DNA from: Paenibacillus sp. RC334
GTDB taxonomy: Bacteria; Bacillota; Bacilli; Paenibacillales; Paenibacillaceae
Length of the DNA stretch: 64,000 nt
NCBI RefSeq assembly: GCF_030034735.1
Contig: NZ_CP125370.1
Span: forward strand, 2,976,001-3,040,000
Reading direction: 5' to 3'
Part shown: piece by piece, positions 28,666 through 37,770 of the stretch
Layout of the letters: each line of letters starts with the position of its first letter
Position numbering within the stretch: position 1 is the first letter of the stretch
The notes under the pieces: generated by a model
Told to the model about the DNA's origin: nothing
What the model saw: the letters and a program-made list of their open reading frames with translations, nothing else
Database searches by the model: none
Position numbers and translations under genes: made by a program

Positions 28666-30090
28666 CTAGCCTTCAGTGAGTTGCGGTGGCTCTACGGGTT
28701 GCTCGGCTTGCAAAGCAGGCAATGAAACTGTAATCGTGGTGCCTGCTCCCAATTCACTCTTGATGAGCATTTGCCCTTGATGGCGCTCCACAAACTGCTG
28801 CGAGATTGCCAGTCCCAAGCCCGTACCACCATTCTGATGGTCTACCTGGAAGAATCGTTCTCTTACTCTCGCAAGATTCTCCGCGCTAATCCCGATTCCT
28901 GTGTCTTGCACAGACACCTCGATGTTGTCCCCGATCTTTTGCAGTGACAGAAAAATAATAGAACTTTCATGCGAGAACTTGATGGCATTGTCCGCAATGT
29001 TTAAAAACACCTGTTTCAGACGGTTGCCGTCTCCATGAACCAGATATGCCGTTTCCTCCGAGTCCAGCTGAAGTTTAATTTGCTTCATTTCCGCTTTGGC
29101 CCATACGTTCAGCATAATCTCCTGCAAAAGCTCGCGCAGATCAACCGTTCCCATGACAAGCTTCATTGCGTCTTGTTCCAGCTTGGAGAAATCAAGAATC
29201 TCCTCGACCAAACCAATCAGCCTATCCGTCTCCTTGGAAATAATCTGCATCCCGATCTTCGTCTCCTCTGGATCATAGCCGCCGGAATTTAGCGTTTCAC
29301 TCCATCCCTTAATAGAAGTCAGCGGCGTACGCAGCTCATGGGAAATGGACGAGATAAAATCATCCTTGATTTGATTCGTTCTAGCAATTTCCTGGGCCAT
29401 GTAGTTTAGTGTCGAAGCCAGCTCACCCAACTCAAAGCGATAATCTCCTTTAATTCGTGCATCAAATCGCCCTTGCGCCATCTGAGCTGATACATCACGG
29501 ATATTATTAATCGGCCTAACGATGGAATTAGCGAGTCCTGTACTGACCACGAATACAATAACCAGTACAGCTACCATGATGCCCACGGAGAAGAGCGTAA
29601 TGGTAAATAGCTTGTCGTTGACCTTTTCCAGCGAGGTCGTATACCGAACAATATACACCTGATCTCCGACGATATTATCCAGTTTTTTGGATACCGCCAT
29701 AACTTGCTGACCCGTACCAGGTTGCTTCCCAATCCAGCTCCCCGTATCCCCCGCTAATGCTTGCGTCACATCACTGGTTTGTACACTTGTTTCTGCCGCA
29801 AAGTTCGTGGAATTATCTATTACATTCCCCTTCTCATCGAGCAATTGCAGTTCCGTATCCCCTAATGAAAACGTATTAAGCAGATACGACTGTAAAGACT
29901 GTCCCGGCTCCTTGAATTTGGGTGCAAACTCACTTACCGATTGGATGCGACTTTCCACGTGCTTATAAATCGTGTCGTAATAGTATGCACGGATTACAAT
30001 CATGAAAATGACTTCTACCAACAGAAGCGCCAAGAACACCACAAAAAAATAGTGAAGCACAATCTGTCTGCCAATCCCTTTTTTGATCAT
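28666..30090 (-). CDS. Sensor histidine kinase
   Basis: Membrane sensor kinase of the OmpR-partner type, 474 residues. First span about residues 10-32, an extracellular domain of about 130 residues, second span about 165-190, HAMP domain about 190-245 (ANSIVRPINNIRDVSAQMAQG), then the dimerisation/phosphoacceptor helix with the phosphorylated His in ISHELRTPL and ATP-binding boxes N (IADNAIKFS), G1 (VQDTGIGIS) and G2 (GTGLGLAIS). The ATG at 30090 overlaps the stop of the response-regulator gene by four bases (ATGA), so it is chosen over an upstream start. The ligand is unknown. Its operon holds an ABC ATPase and a repeat lipoprotein, which may be its sensing partners. Confidence 0.93.
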   Translation of the reverse strand: MIKKGIGRQIVLHYFFVVFLALLLVEVIFMIVIRAYYYDTIYKHVESRIQSVSEFAPKFKEPGQSLQSYLLNTFSLGDTELQLLDEKGNVIDNSTNFAAETSVQTSDVTQALAGDTGSWIGKQPGTGQQVMAVSKKLDNIVGDQVYIVRYTTSLEKVNDKLFTITLFSVGIMVAVLVIVFVVSTGLANSIVRPINNIRDVSAQMAQGRFDARIKGDYRFELGELASTLNYMAQEIARTNQIKDDFISSISHELRTPLTSIKGWSETLNSGGYDPEETKIGMQIISKETDRLIGLVEEILDFSKLEQDAMKLVMGTVDLRELLQEIMLNVWAKAEMKQIKLQLDSEETAYLVHGDGNRLKQVFLNIADNAIKFSHESSIIFLSLQKIGDNIEVSVQDTGIGISAENLARVRERFFQVDHQNGGTGLGLAISQQFVERHQGQMLIKSELGAGTTITVSLPALQAEQPVEPPQLTEG

Positions 30091-30785
30091 TGAGCCTGAC
30101 CTTTCCATTTATACCCATGCCCCCATACCGTTTGCAAAAAGGCAGGTTCGGAAGGATTGTTTTCAATTTTTTGCCGCAACCGCCGGATGTTCACATCCAC
30201 AATTTTGGGATCGCCCATATATTCCTTGCCCCACACATGGTCAAGCAAAACATCCCGGCTGAGCGGTGTATTTTCTTTTTCCAGAAAAAATTGAATCAGG
30301 GAAAACTCTGTTGGCGTCAGCTCAATCAACTGCCCGTTTTTCTTAAATTGCTTGGCAATCAGATCCAGCGTGAACGGACCAGACTGGAAGGATACTTTAG
30401 CCGCTGTCTCGCGGTGTACATTCACCCTACGCAGCAGCGACTGAATACGGGCAATGAGCTCCGTCGGGCTGAAGGGCTTGCTCACATGATCATCAGCCCC
30501 TACAGACAAGGCATACACCTTATCCTGCTCCTGTACCTTCGCCGTGAGAAAGATAATACCAATTCGCTCATTCGTTTCCCGAATTCTTCGACAGACCTCG
30601 AAACCGTCCATACCGGGCACCATTACGTCGAGCAACGCGATATCAATATCCCGCACCGTGTTCAAAATATTAAGAGCCTCATGCCCATCCGCTGCCTCCA
30701 GCACCTCGAAACCGTTTCGTTTCAAGTTTATGACGATAAAGCTGCGAATGGATTCCTCGTCTTCCATGATCAAAACTTTACTCAC
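30087..30785 (-). CDS. OmpR-family response regulator
   Basis: DNA-binding response regulator, 232 residues, partner of the kinase downstream. Receiver domain residues 1-120: acidic pair in MEDEES, phosphoacceptor Asp in LLDVMVPGMDGFEV (about 53), Thr in FLTAK and Lys in VSKPF. Winged-helix domain about 130-230 with LTPTEFSLIQFF and the recognition-helix region VDVNIRRLRQKIE. GTG start one base after the stop of the preceding lipoprotein gene. Four genes (ATPase, lipoprotein, regulator, kinase) are read as one unit. Confidence 0.95.
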   Translation of the reverse strand: MSKVLIMEDEESIRSFIVINLKRNGFEVLEAADGHEALNILNTVRDIDIALLDVMVPGMDGFEVCRRIRETNERIGIIFLTAKVQEQDKVYALSVGADDHVSKPFSPTELIARIQSLLRRVNVHRETAAKVSFQSGPFTLDLIAKQFKKNGQLIELTPTEFSLIQFFLEKENTPLSRDVLLDHVWGKEYMGDPKIVDVNIRRLRQKIENNPSEPAFLQTVWGHGYKWKGQAQ

Positions 30786-30786
30786 T

Positions 30787-32121
30787 CTATTCTACCTGCC
30801 TTTCCCCCAACTTGTTTTTAATGGTTTTACGTGGTTCCAGCTCACTGGATCGCTTGATACCAATCACCTGTGCATTGGTTCGCCATAGCTGGCTGTATCC
30901 TTCATTGTTTCGCTCCCATTGCGACAATGAGAAATATTTAATTTCTGCAATCGTTTTGTCTGTATTGTCCAAAATGAACCGCAAATAGCTGTCCTTCTTT
31001 GATGCTTTCGGATCAATAGTCACTTTGCCATGCAGTTCCTTTGGCAGCCTGAAATAGACCTGATCATTGGAATCACGATACTGCTGCTGCTTGAAAATCG
31101 TTCCCTTGGCCCCATCCCACTGATAGAACGAAACAAAATACGGAACCTCATCCAGTGGCCTGTTGGACCAGCCTTTCGGCTTCTCCAAATTGCCAAATTC
31201 CAGAATGCCATCACCATCTACATCACCGCTAGTAATGGTAGCATCCTTAAAGGTCACATCCATGAGATCAAGCTTTTTGAGCTTGCTGTGGTCCATCACA
31301 ATGACATTGGACACCGTAGTCGTCTGAGCAATCTTGGTATCTATAATGATCCCCTGCCTACCCTCGGCTACCTTACCAGCGACCACATTGTAGATACTAA
31401 GAGCCTGACTGTCCAAATCCAGCGATCCGATTTCCTTAAAGGTTCCCCCGCTGAATTGGAATGTTTTGACTGTGAAAAATTCATTGCGACGCAGCAGGAT
31501 AATCGTCAAGTCATTCAAATTGTCCCCGTTCAGGTCCATCTTGTTATGATTAAAATCGTCTACGACGAAGTCCGTATAACCTGTAGCATATATTTTCTCC
31601 AAAGTTCCTCCGGTATAGGAATACACGATAAGTCCCTTCTGATCGCCACCATCACTGCTATCCCCGCTGGAAAAGCCCGCTACAATATCGAGCGTGCCAT
31701 CATTCGTTACGTCGACCAGCTTGAACGATTCCAGCACAGTACCTTCCCCGTCAAACGTCAGCTTCTTTACCCACGTTCCGTTCTGATCCTCGAACAAGGC
31801 CCCGTGTATTTTTACACTTTCATCTGGCGTTTCGTAAAAAAGCACTGCTTCGTCCGTACCATCATTGTTCAGATCGCCTGTCCGAATGGGCGTGGGGTCA
31901 TCGGGGTCATTGGGTCGCAGAGGCTGTACCATTCCAAGCTGAGTAACCACTGCACCATTTAGCTGCTGTTTCTCATCAGACATCATCGGTGCCTGCATCA
32001 GCGAAATTGGATCGCTAATGACATTACAGCCGCTTAAAAATCCAACAAGAAGCAGTGATGCGCAGCAGCCGGTTAACATTCTCAACAACATCATTTTCAC
32101 TTCTCTTGCCGTCCCCTTCAC
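30787..32121 (-). CDS. Lipoprotein with FG-GAP/VCBS-like calcium repeats
   Basis: Predicted surface lipoprotein, function unknown. The lipobox LSGC gives lipidated Cys32 counted from the GTG at 32121 (a four-base GTGA overlap with the ATPase stop); an ATG nine codons later is another possible start. The body has at least four short acidic loops of the type D-x-[DN]-x-D-G (DLNNDGTDE, DVTNDGTLD, DLNGDNLND, DVDGDGILE), each followed by hydrophobic strands, as in FG-GAP/VCBS propeller repeats that bind calcium. About 444 residues. It lies between an ABC ATPase gene and a two-component system, so it may be an extracellular sensor for the kinase or a substrate of the exporter-like ATPase; both are inference. 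Confidence 0.75.
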   Translation of the reverse strand: MKGTAREVKMMLLRMLTGCCASLLLVGFLSGCNVISDPISLMQAPMMSDEKQQLNGAVVTQLGMVQPLRPNDPDDPTPIRTGDLNNDGTDEAVLFYETPDESVKIHGALFEDQNGTWVKKLTFDGEGTVLESFKLVDVTNDGTLDIVAGFSSGDSSDGGDQKGLIVYSYTGGTLEKIYATGYTDFVVDDFNHNKMDLNGDNLNDLTIILLRRNEFFTVKTFQFSGGTFKEIGSLDLDSQALSIYNVVAGKVAEGRQGIIIDTKIAQTTTVSNVIVMDHSKLKKLDLMDVTFKDATITSGDVDGDGILEFGNLEKPKGWSNRPLDEVPYFVSFYQWDGAKGTIFKQQQYRDSNDQVYFRLPKELHGKVTIDPKASKKDSYLRFILDNTDKTIAEIKYFSLSQWERNNEGYSQLWRTNAQVIGIKRSSELEPRKTIKNKLGERQVE

Positions 32122-32843
32122 AATTTGTTCTTTTCCACCTGTGTCAGTCGTCTGCCCTGAATATCAAATACGAGTTCGCCGCCGTTCAATCCCCATATAC
32201 GGGAAGCAAAGCGTTCAGCCATCTCCAGCGGCAATACGGTGATTACCGTCACCCGTTCGTCAGAGCAAAGCTTGCGGAAAGTATCCATCACATGAGCTGC
32301 TGAAGTGGGGTCAAGTCCATTTACAGGCTCATCAGCCAAAATGACCTTGGCCCCGTGAACGAGCGCACGCGCAGTCGCTACCCGTTGCCGCTCACCACCG
32401 CTAAGTTTGTCGCATTTGTCATGCGCCTTATCCAGCAGACCCAGATCCTCCAATACGTCCATTGCTCCCATATAATCGTCAGAACGCACCATCCCGGTCA
32501 CCATTCTCCATAATGGAGTCTGACCCGATCTGCCGATCAGCACATTTTTGAGAGCGGTCCGATTCATATTTAAATGCGGATTTTGCTCCAGATATGCCCA
32601 TTCCCGCTTTATTTTCATTTTGTTCGTCCATCCGGATTTCAGCACATCCTGGCCGTCCACTATCAGACTGCCTTCCTCCCATGGCTCCTGCAAAGCAAGA
32701 CAGCGCAGCAGCGTCGTTTTGCCGCTTCCGCTCGGTCCCACTACGGCAATCAGTTCGCCCGGGTGAATTTCAGCATCAATCCCCCGAAGTAACAAGGTCC
32801 GTTCAGGCCCTACTTGCTTGGTCAGCTTCTGTATTCTAATCAT
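32118..32843 (-). CDS. Orphan PhnC-like ABC transporter ATPase
   Basis: ABC ATPase of 241 residues with Walker A GPSGSGKT (about 36-43), signature LSGGERQR (about 150) and Walker B VILADEPVNGLDP. The sequence resembles the phosphonate-importer ATPase PhnC and the lipoprotein-release ATPase group. No permease or binding protein is encoded beside it. It overlaps the repeat-lipoprotein gene by four bases. Either its membrane partner is elsewhere, or it acts with the lipoprotein and the two-component system in sensing, as some Bacillota antibiotic-sensing ATPases do. Family call firm, substrate unknown. Confidence 0.85.
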   Translation of the reverse strand: MIRIQKLTKQVGPERTLLLRGIDAEIHPGELIAVVGPSGSGKTTLLRCLALQEPWEEGSLIVDGQDVLKSGWTNKMKIKREWAYLEQNPHLNMNRTALKNVLIGRSGQTPLWRMVTGMVRSDDYMGAMDVLEDLGLLDKAHDKCDKLSGGERQRVATARALVHGAKVILADEPVNGLDPTSAAHVMDTFRKLCSDERVTVITVLPLEMAERFASRIWGLNGGELVFDIQGRRLTQVEKNKL

Positions 32844-32925
32844 CTTTGTGATTCCCCTTTGCCCGCCATCAATACTGTCTATAGTTTATAGTAAATGTAA
32901 AACAAATACCATGCAAACCGTAGTT

Positions 32926-34086
32926 TTATGCTGTCGATATTGTTTTTCGGAAGAACAATCCCAACAACCCGAAAATGACGTAGCTGCCTCCAAGAACCAG
33001 AAACATGCTGCCTTGGGTTCCATAGTCCAGTAGCGCCCCGCTAATGTTAGGTCCGATCACACTTCCCAGATTAAAATGAAAGGATGCCAGCACATTGGCG
33101 GCGGCCAATAATGATTTGGGCAGCAGATCGGCCGCATAAGCCAGCCCCAAGGAGAAAAAGGAGCCTACCAAACCACCCGCCACCGCCAATAATACCAGTG
33201 TCAGCATAAAATGATTGCCGCTCCATGGCATCAACATAAAGATCAATCCACCCGTTATGCCTACGCTTATAAGCACCTTTTTACGGCCCCAACGATCACT
33301 CCATATACCTAGCGGCAACTGGAGAACTAATCCGCCCAAGCTGACAAAGGGGAGTAGCGCGGCAATCTCATCCGTATGAAAGCCAATGCGCAGGCCATAT
33401 ACCGGAAAGTTGCTGTTCAGGCTGGCTTCCATATAACCGTACAAAAATGCAGGCAACAGCGCGTACCATGCCCAGCTATAGCTGCGCCGGAATCTTTGTG
33501 CTGGGCGCGCCTCTCTTTCCAGCTTTTCCGGTCTGGAATCCGGAAGCTTCATGAGCACCAGCACCAGAACGAGCAAGCACAACAAAGCCAGCGCTGCAAA
33601 CGGAACCAGCATTCCATAATCAAGCAACCACAATCCAAGCGGACCCAGTGCAAACCCCAGCCCATAGGACATGCCGTAAAAAGAAATGTTACGCCCACGA
33701 TTCTCTGCCGGAGTCACTAGCAGTATCCACAGTTGGGCGGAATAATGCAGTGCACTGTCTCCGATTCCGACCAGCAGTCGCAATACGAACCACACTCGGA
33801 TATCTGGAACTAGCGGGAACAGTAGTAGCGTAAAGAGCACAAGCACAAGTCCTCCGGCCATCAGCTTTTTGAAGCCCAACCATCCCAATGTCCGTTCAGC
33901 CACCAGCGTCATAGCAAATGAACCAATATACAAAGCAGCGGCATTCATTCCATTCAGTGAAGAAGAAACACCCATCTGTTCCAGAGAGATGGACAAAATC
34001 GGCAACAGTAGCCCTTGACACAAACCGGCCACAACAATAACCATAATTAAAATAAAATAATGCAACCGCATTGACGACGACATCAT
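32926..34086 (-). CDS. MFS transporter
   Basis: Major-facilitator transporter of about 386 residues with 12 predicted membrane spans and a long cytoplasmic loop after span 6 (SRPEKLEREARPAQRFRR). The motif between spans 2 and 3 is degenerate (TLGWLGFKKLM), but GIWSDRWGRKK after span 8 is typical. Starts: ATG ATG at 34086-34081, four or seven bases after AGGAGG; a longer frame upstream is not supported by a site. The closest type is drug/sugar efflux of the YttB-like group, but the substrate is not predictable. It is followed after about 80 bases by the ABC-ATPase operon, and may share or precede its promoter. Confidence 0.85.
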   Translation of the reverse strand: MMSSSMRLHYFILIMVIVVAGLCQGLLLPILSISLEQMGVSSSLNGMNAAALYIGSFAMTLVAERTLGWLGFKKLMAGGLVLVLFTLLLFPLVPDIRVWFVLRLLVGIGDSALHYSAQLWILLVTPAENRGRNISFYGMSYGLGFALGPLGLWLLDYGMLVPFAALALLCLLVLVLVLMKLPDSRPEKLEREARPAQRFRRSYSWAWYALLPAFLYGYMEASLNSNFPVYGLRIGFHTDEIAALLPFVSLGGLVLQLPLGIWSDRWGRKKVLISVGITGGLIFMLMPWSGNHFMLTLVLLAVAGGLVGSFFSLGLAYAADLLPKSLLAAANVLASFHFNLGSVIGPNISGALLDYGTQGSMFLVLGGSYVIFGLLGLFFRKTISTA

Positions 34087-34524
34087 GGTTCCTCCTGATA
34101 TAACATATAAAAATAGCACTATCTTAAAATGAATGTTAAGGAATGATTTGCATTTGATTCCATAATCAATAGATATCCTTATTACCATATATAGCGGTCA
34201 TGCAAACACAGCCAGAATACATGCAAATTTCGGTATTTTTAGTGCATAAAAGAAAAGATGAAAAAAATCGCCATCTGAGATGACGATTTTACGGAAAGTC
34301 TGTCTGATATGTAACCGACTCCGCATCGTTAGGGAGTCTTGTATGTTCAATCCGAACCCAATCACGTCACAGCGCACTATTTTATATTATAGTGGACAAT
34401 GCCCAGCAGAACAAGCCATAATAAATAAGTGAGCAATTTCTAAATGCTCATGTTTTGCTTATGGACGGGCTTAATTACGTTCACCGCTCTGGGCTCGAAG
34501 ACAGAATAGGAGGCATTTGATTCC
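34087..34524. other. Intergenic region with two small hairpins
   Basis: About 440 bases between divergent genes. It holds a stem AAATCG-CATC/GATG-CGATTT around a TGA loop (34265-34289), with a run of seven A before it and four T after, so it can act as a terminator on either strand, though no gene ends here. A second stem GACTCC/GGAGTC lies at 34317-34338. A small RNA is possible but not shown. The plus-strand gene's ribosome-binding site is GGAGG at about 34508. Confidence 0.5.
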
Positions 34525-35442
34525 ATGAGTTATCAAATTAAAATAGACACTTCTCCAATTTACGAATTACTCGGCAGCTTTATGGCCTATGTAACCAAAA
34601 AATGGGTACATGACATGGACCTGGGCCATGAGTGGATCGATAAAGTGGATGCACGGCTACAAAACGAAGTTCGCACCGAGCTGGCTACAGCGCAGGATTG
34701 CCCTTTTAGCGATTATGACGCGCTTTATGTTTGGGCTTTGCTTCGACCGGAATCGGATGAAATATCCGATTATATCGCTTATCTGGACCACGGCCCGGAT
34801 GAAGATATGTTCGAGCTGATTGTTCCGCATGTTCCTTTTTTAACCTTTGAAGAATCTTTGCGCATTCGCAAGGTGTACGCCCCTCTCCTCAAATTATGGG
34901 ACCGGGACTACTTCCGGGCAATGGAAAGCGAACTGCGTGTGCTGGCAGAGGAAGACGCTGCAGAAAAACGTATGCTTCTGAACAAAATGGAACCGGAAGC
35001 ATTGGTTGAATACGCCACAGCCGGACTGATCGTGCCTCATATGGAAGATTTGGATACAGTTGTTCTGTTTCCAGTCGTCCATAACCGTCCGATCAATTCG
35101 TACTGTTTTTATACCCGTATGCTGCTGATCCAGTATCCGGTAGACGTTCCCGAAGAAAGCGAGGAAGAACCGCCTACACTCCTGCTTCGGCTGACTCGGG
35201 CGGTAAATGACCCGCAACGTCTGCGGATTCTGCGTTACGTGGCTCAAGGCCCTAAATCTCTCGAAGATATGCGTCATGATTTGAGCCGATTGGAAGACAC
35301 GCTCATGTCTGATATGATGATTTTGCGAGTAGCTGGCCTGCTCCGTATCCATATTGGACGTTATCACAAAGAAAAATTCAGCATTCGCCCCGACGGAGCG
35401 GCTGATTTACAGGTATTTTTGGAATCCTATATCGGACTGTAA
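34525..35442 (+). CDS. ArsR-like winged-helix transcriptional regulator
   Basis: Protein of 305 residues; the C-terminal 80 residues (about 220-300) form an ArsR/HTH domain, with RLTRAVNDPQRLRILRYVAQGPKSLEDM for the first helices and DTLMSDMMILRVAGLLRIHIGRYH for recognition helix and wing. The large N-terminal part is acidic and has no family I recognise with certainty; related Bacillus/Paenibacillus regulators carry a similar sensor-like half. No metal-binding Cys pair is visible, so metal sensing is unlikely. The start ATG is about 11 bases after GGAGG. Followed after 65 bases by a HAD phosphatase gene; the two may be co-transcribed. The ArsR fold call is good; the target is unknown. Confidence 0.75.
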   Translation: MSYQIKIDTSPIYELLGSFMAYVTKKWVHDMDLGHEWIDKVDARLQNEVRTELATAQDCPFSDYDALYVWALLRPESDEISDYIAYLDHGPDEDMFELIVPHVPFLTFEESLRIRKVYAPLLKLWDRDYFRAMESELRVLAEEDAAEKRMLLNKMEPEALVEYATAGLIVPHMEDLDTVVLFPVVHNRPINSYCFYTRMLLIQYPVDVPEESEEEPPTLLLRLTRAVNDPQRLRILRYVAQGPKSLEDMRHDLSRLEDTLMSDMMILRVAGLLRIHIGRYHKEKFSIRPDGAADLQVFLESYIGL

Positions 35443-35507
35443 TTTGAACTGTGCCCTCCGTTATAACCGAATATCGTTAAAGCATTGGCTTGGAAGGAGT
35501 ATGCAAC

Positions 35508-36272
35508 ATGTCGTATCCGAAGCAGCACATATTATTCGATCTTGATGACACTTTGGTCCACTGCAACAAGTATTTCGATCTTATTCTCAACCACTTTTTC
35601 GATTTGCTTCAGGAATGGTTTGCAGCCCGTAACCTGACGAAAAATACAATTCGTGAAAAACAAATCGAAATTGATGTGGCTGGTGTTCATCAGGTGGGAT
35701 TTGCCAGTGAGCATTTTCCACAGTCCTTGATTGATACGTACCACTTTTTCTCGGAGCAATTCGGACGCCGTACAGATCCTAGGGAAGAGCAGGAGCTTCG
35801 CTCGCTTGGCCGAAGTGTGTACGAGCAGGAAATTGAACCGTATCCCGGGATGGTCGAAACGTTAAACTCCCTCCAAAAAGCCGGGCATGCCCTGCACCTC
35901 TACACCGGCGGTGAGCAGGTCATTCAGGAAAAGAAGATTGAACAGATGAAGCTGGCTAACTATTTTGATGATCGCATCTACATTCGCCAGCATAAAAATG
36001 TCGAGGCACTGGAGGAAATTATTCAGATGAACCGCTTTGACCGAAGCATCACCTGGATGATTGGAAACTCCCTGCGCACCGATGTATCTCCCGCCCTTGC
36101 TGCAGGCATTCATGCCGTGTATCTCAAGCAGCCCAAGGAATGGGTTTACAACATGGTTGAGCTGCAAAAAAACGTTAACTCCGTGATGTATACGATACAG
36201 AAGCTAACAGAAGTACCCCGAGTGATACACGAAAGCATTCAATTGCATCAACAAAAAAGGACTCTCGGCTAG
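35508..36272 (+). CDS. HAD family hydrolase
   Basis: Haloacid-dehalogenase-fold phosphatase, 254 residues, cytoplasmic. Motif I FDLDDTLVH (about 10-18) gives nucleophile and acid Asp; motif II LYTGG (Thr), a Lys in the RQHKNVEAL region, and motif IV GNSLRTDVSPALAAG with its Asp pair. The cap of about 80 residues between motif I and II places it in subfamily IA-like enzymes. Real start is the ATG at 35508, eight bases after GGAAGGAG; an in-frame ATG six codons earlier lacks a site. Substrate unknown; likely a small phosphorylated metabolite. It follows the ArsR-like regulator. Confidence 0.88.
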   Translation: MSYPKQHILFDLDDTLVHCNKYFDLILNHFFDLLQEWFAARNLTKNTIREKQIEIDVAGVHQVGFASEHFPQSLIDTYHFFSEQFGRRTDPREEQELRSLGRSVYEQEIEPYPGMVETLNSLQKAGHALHLYTGGEQVIQEKKIEQMKLANYFDDRIYIRQHKNVEALEEIIQMNRFDRSITWMIGNSLRTDVSPALAAGIHAVYLKQPKEWVYNMVELQKNVNSVMYTIQKLTEVPRVIHESIQLHQQKRTLG

Positions 36273-36401
36273 ATTGCACCTGTTAATATCCCCTTCAAGT
36301 AGACACTCAAAAAAGTCCACATGGTATCATGAGGCTAGAGAGAACTTGGAGGGGATATTTTTTTACTTTTATAACTGCCAACGAGTTCAGTCAAATTCAA
36401 A

Positions 36402-36434
36402 CAGCGCGCGTCGATTAAGTATCGGCACGCGCTG
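36402..36434 (-). terminator. Strong hairpin between convergent genes
   Basis: Fourteen-pair stem with one mismatch (CAGCGCG, CG/TG, CGAT arm against ATCG ... CGCGCTG) and a five-base loop. It lies between the HAD gene and the end of the acyltransferase gene; T-rich stretches follow at some distance on both sides, so it is a plausible bidirectional terminator of the NRPS operon. Confidence 0.6.
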
Positions 36435-36449
36435 GCTGCTTAGTCTGTT

Positions 36450-37742
36450 TTATTTATCTACTTGACAGGGGGATAGTTCCACGGATAAAATCCGGTCAAA
36501 AAGACCAAAGACTTCTTCTGAATCGTAAAGATTCTCCAATACGCTGACCTCCATCATTAAACGTCCCGAAAGTGTAGCCGTTGTGAGCAATAACGACTGG
36601 TTTTTGATGGAAAAATAGATGGTGTCCACCCATTCTTCTATAATCGGATACGATATGATTCCCAGATTGGACAAGGTGATGGTAAAATTCCACAGGGGGG
36701 ATCTTTCAGGCATTGTTTTCATAACCAATTCAAGACACTGTTGTTTATATTTCCGATATGAATTGGAAAACGAAGCAAAAAAGAGCGACAACGCATAGGG
36801 AACCCCCCTTTTGAACCATTTGAACGCGGATTTCATCTGTTTTTCCAAATTTCCATCCCGAAAAAATTGCATTGGAAGGCTTGCGACGTAATTACCGTGC
36901 ATAGTTTCCGGCGAGTAGTTATGCAGAAAACTCAAATCCATAGGCATGGAGACAAACACGCGTTGCTTGCCGGGAGCATGCTGCAGTAGTCCATCAGTCA
37001 TTCGATAACAGATGTATTCGGTTAATGTCATTTTTAGGCTTCGGCATCGTCTTAAAATCTCACTAGTCTCCTCTTTGCTGAATCTATACGATTTTTTGAC
37101 ATAACCACCGCCTTGCTCCGGCCTTCTGCCGTAACTTAAATCAACGGTTTCGCCAGCGCCTGTCCCTTTTCCCCTAACCCTGGACATAAAACCTGCAACA
37201 AAAACCGGCATCCACATAAAAGCGGAAAATCTTCTTTTCATACGCAACAGCCTGTCTTTGGAGACGTCGCCCTTTGCCGCCTTATTTTCCGGCTCGGAAT
37301 CTGGTTCGCCTGAGTAATATTCCAGCCATCTCTTGATCCAGAAAACCAAGCTCAGCCCATTAGCCACCGCATGGTTCATCGCAAATATCATTGTATATTC
37401 ATTTATAGGGTAAATACGAAACGGAAGTCTGGCATTGGTCGGGCTGTACTGAGCCAGTACCTCTTCCTCCGTAAAATATTGGGAAAGCTTCACCTTTTCA
37501 GCCTCCAGAAAATGTTCCAGCTCTTCCTGAGAAAAACGCCCCCATACAAACGTGTCTTTTTCGAATTGTTCCACCCTTTTGGCTTGCAGCAAAGGATTGT
37601 CCATGATGAGCGAGCGGTAGCTGGAAAACAATTTTTCAGCGTCGATTCTTCTTTTAAAAGTAACCGTTGCGATCATGCTGTTGGATAAAATATAATCTTC
37701 AGTTCCAAAAAAGTAAGTGCTTGCCAATTTAATGGCATCCAT
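36450..37742 (-). CDS. Condensation-like acyltransferase encoded with the NRPS
   Basis: Protein of 430 residues with the fold pattern of condensation-domain/CoA-dependent acyltransferases (alcohol acetyltransferase, PapA and wax-synthase groups). The core motif HHxxxDG is represented by MNHAVANGLSL (about residue 124-134): His is kept, Asp is replaced by Asn. Flanking segments LPFRIYPINEY before it and WNFTITLSNLG near residue 350 (the second signature, D/N-F-x-x) also fit. It starts 28 bases after the NRPS stop with AAGGAG nine bases before the ATG, so one operon. A reasonable role is transfer of an acyl group to an alcohol or amine of the NRPS product. Whether it is catalytic with Asn in place of Asp needs testing. 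No membrane segment other than a hydrophobic stretch near residue 175. Confidence 0.65.
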   Translation of the reverse strand: MDAIKLASTYFFGTEDYILSNSMIATVTFKRRIDAEKLFSSYRSLIMDNPLLQAKRVEQFEKDTFVWGRFSQEELEHFLEAEKVKLSQYFTEEEVLAQYSPTNARLPFRIYPINEYTMIFAMNHAVANGLSLVFWIKRWLEYYSGEPDSEPENKAAKGDVSKDRLLRMKRRFSAFMWMPVFVAGFMSRVRGKGTGAGETVDLSYGRRPEQGGGYVKKSYRFSKEETSEILRRCRSLKMTLTEYICYRMTDGLLQHAPGKQRVFVSMPMDLSFLHNYSPETMHGNYVASLPMQFFRDGNLEKQMKSAFKWFKRGVPYALSLFFASFSNSYRKYKQQCLELVMKTMPERSPLWNFTITLSNLGIISYPIIEEWVDTIYFSIKNQSLLLTTATLSGRLMMEVSVLENLYDSEEVFGLFDRILSVELSPCQVDK

Positions 37743-37770
37743 TTTTCCCCGCTCCTTCCCTTCTATTCTT

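Noticed and set aside
31030-31962. Long plus-strand open frame opposite the repeat lipoprotein
   Set aside because: Antisense shadow; the minus frame has signal peptide, lipobox and repeats and fits the operon.
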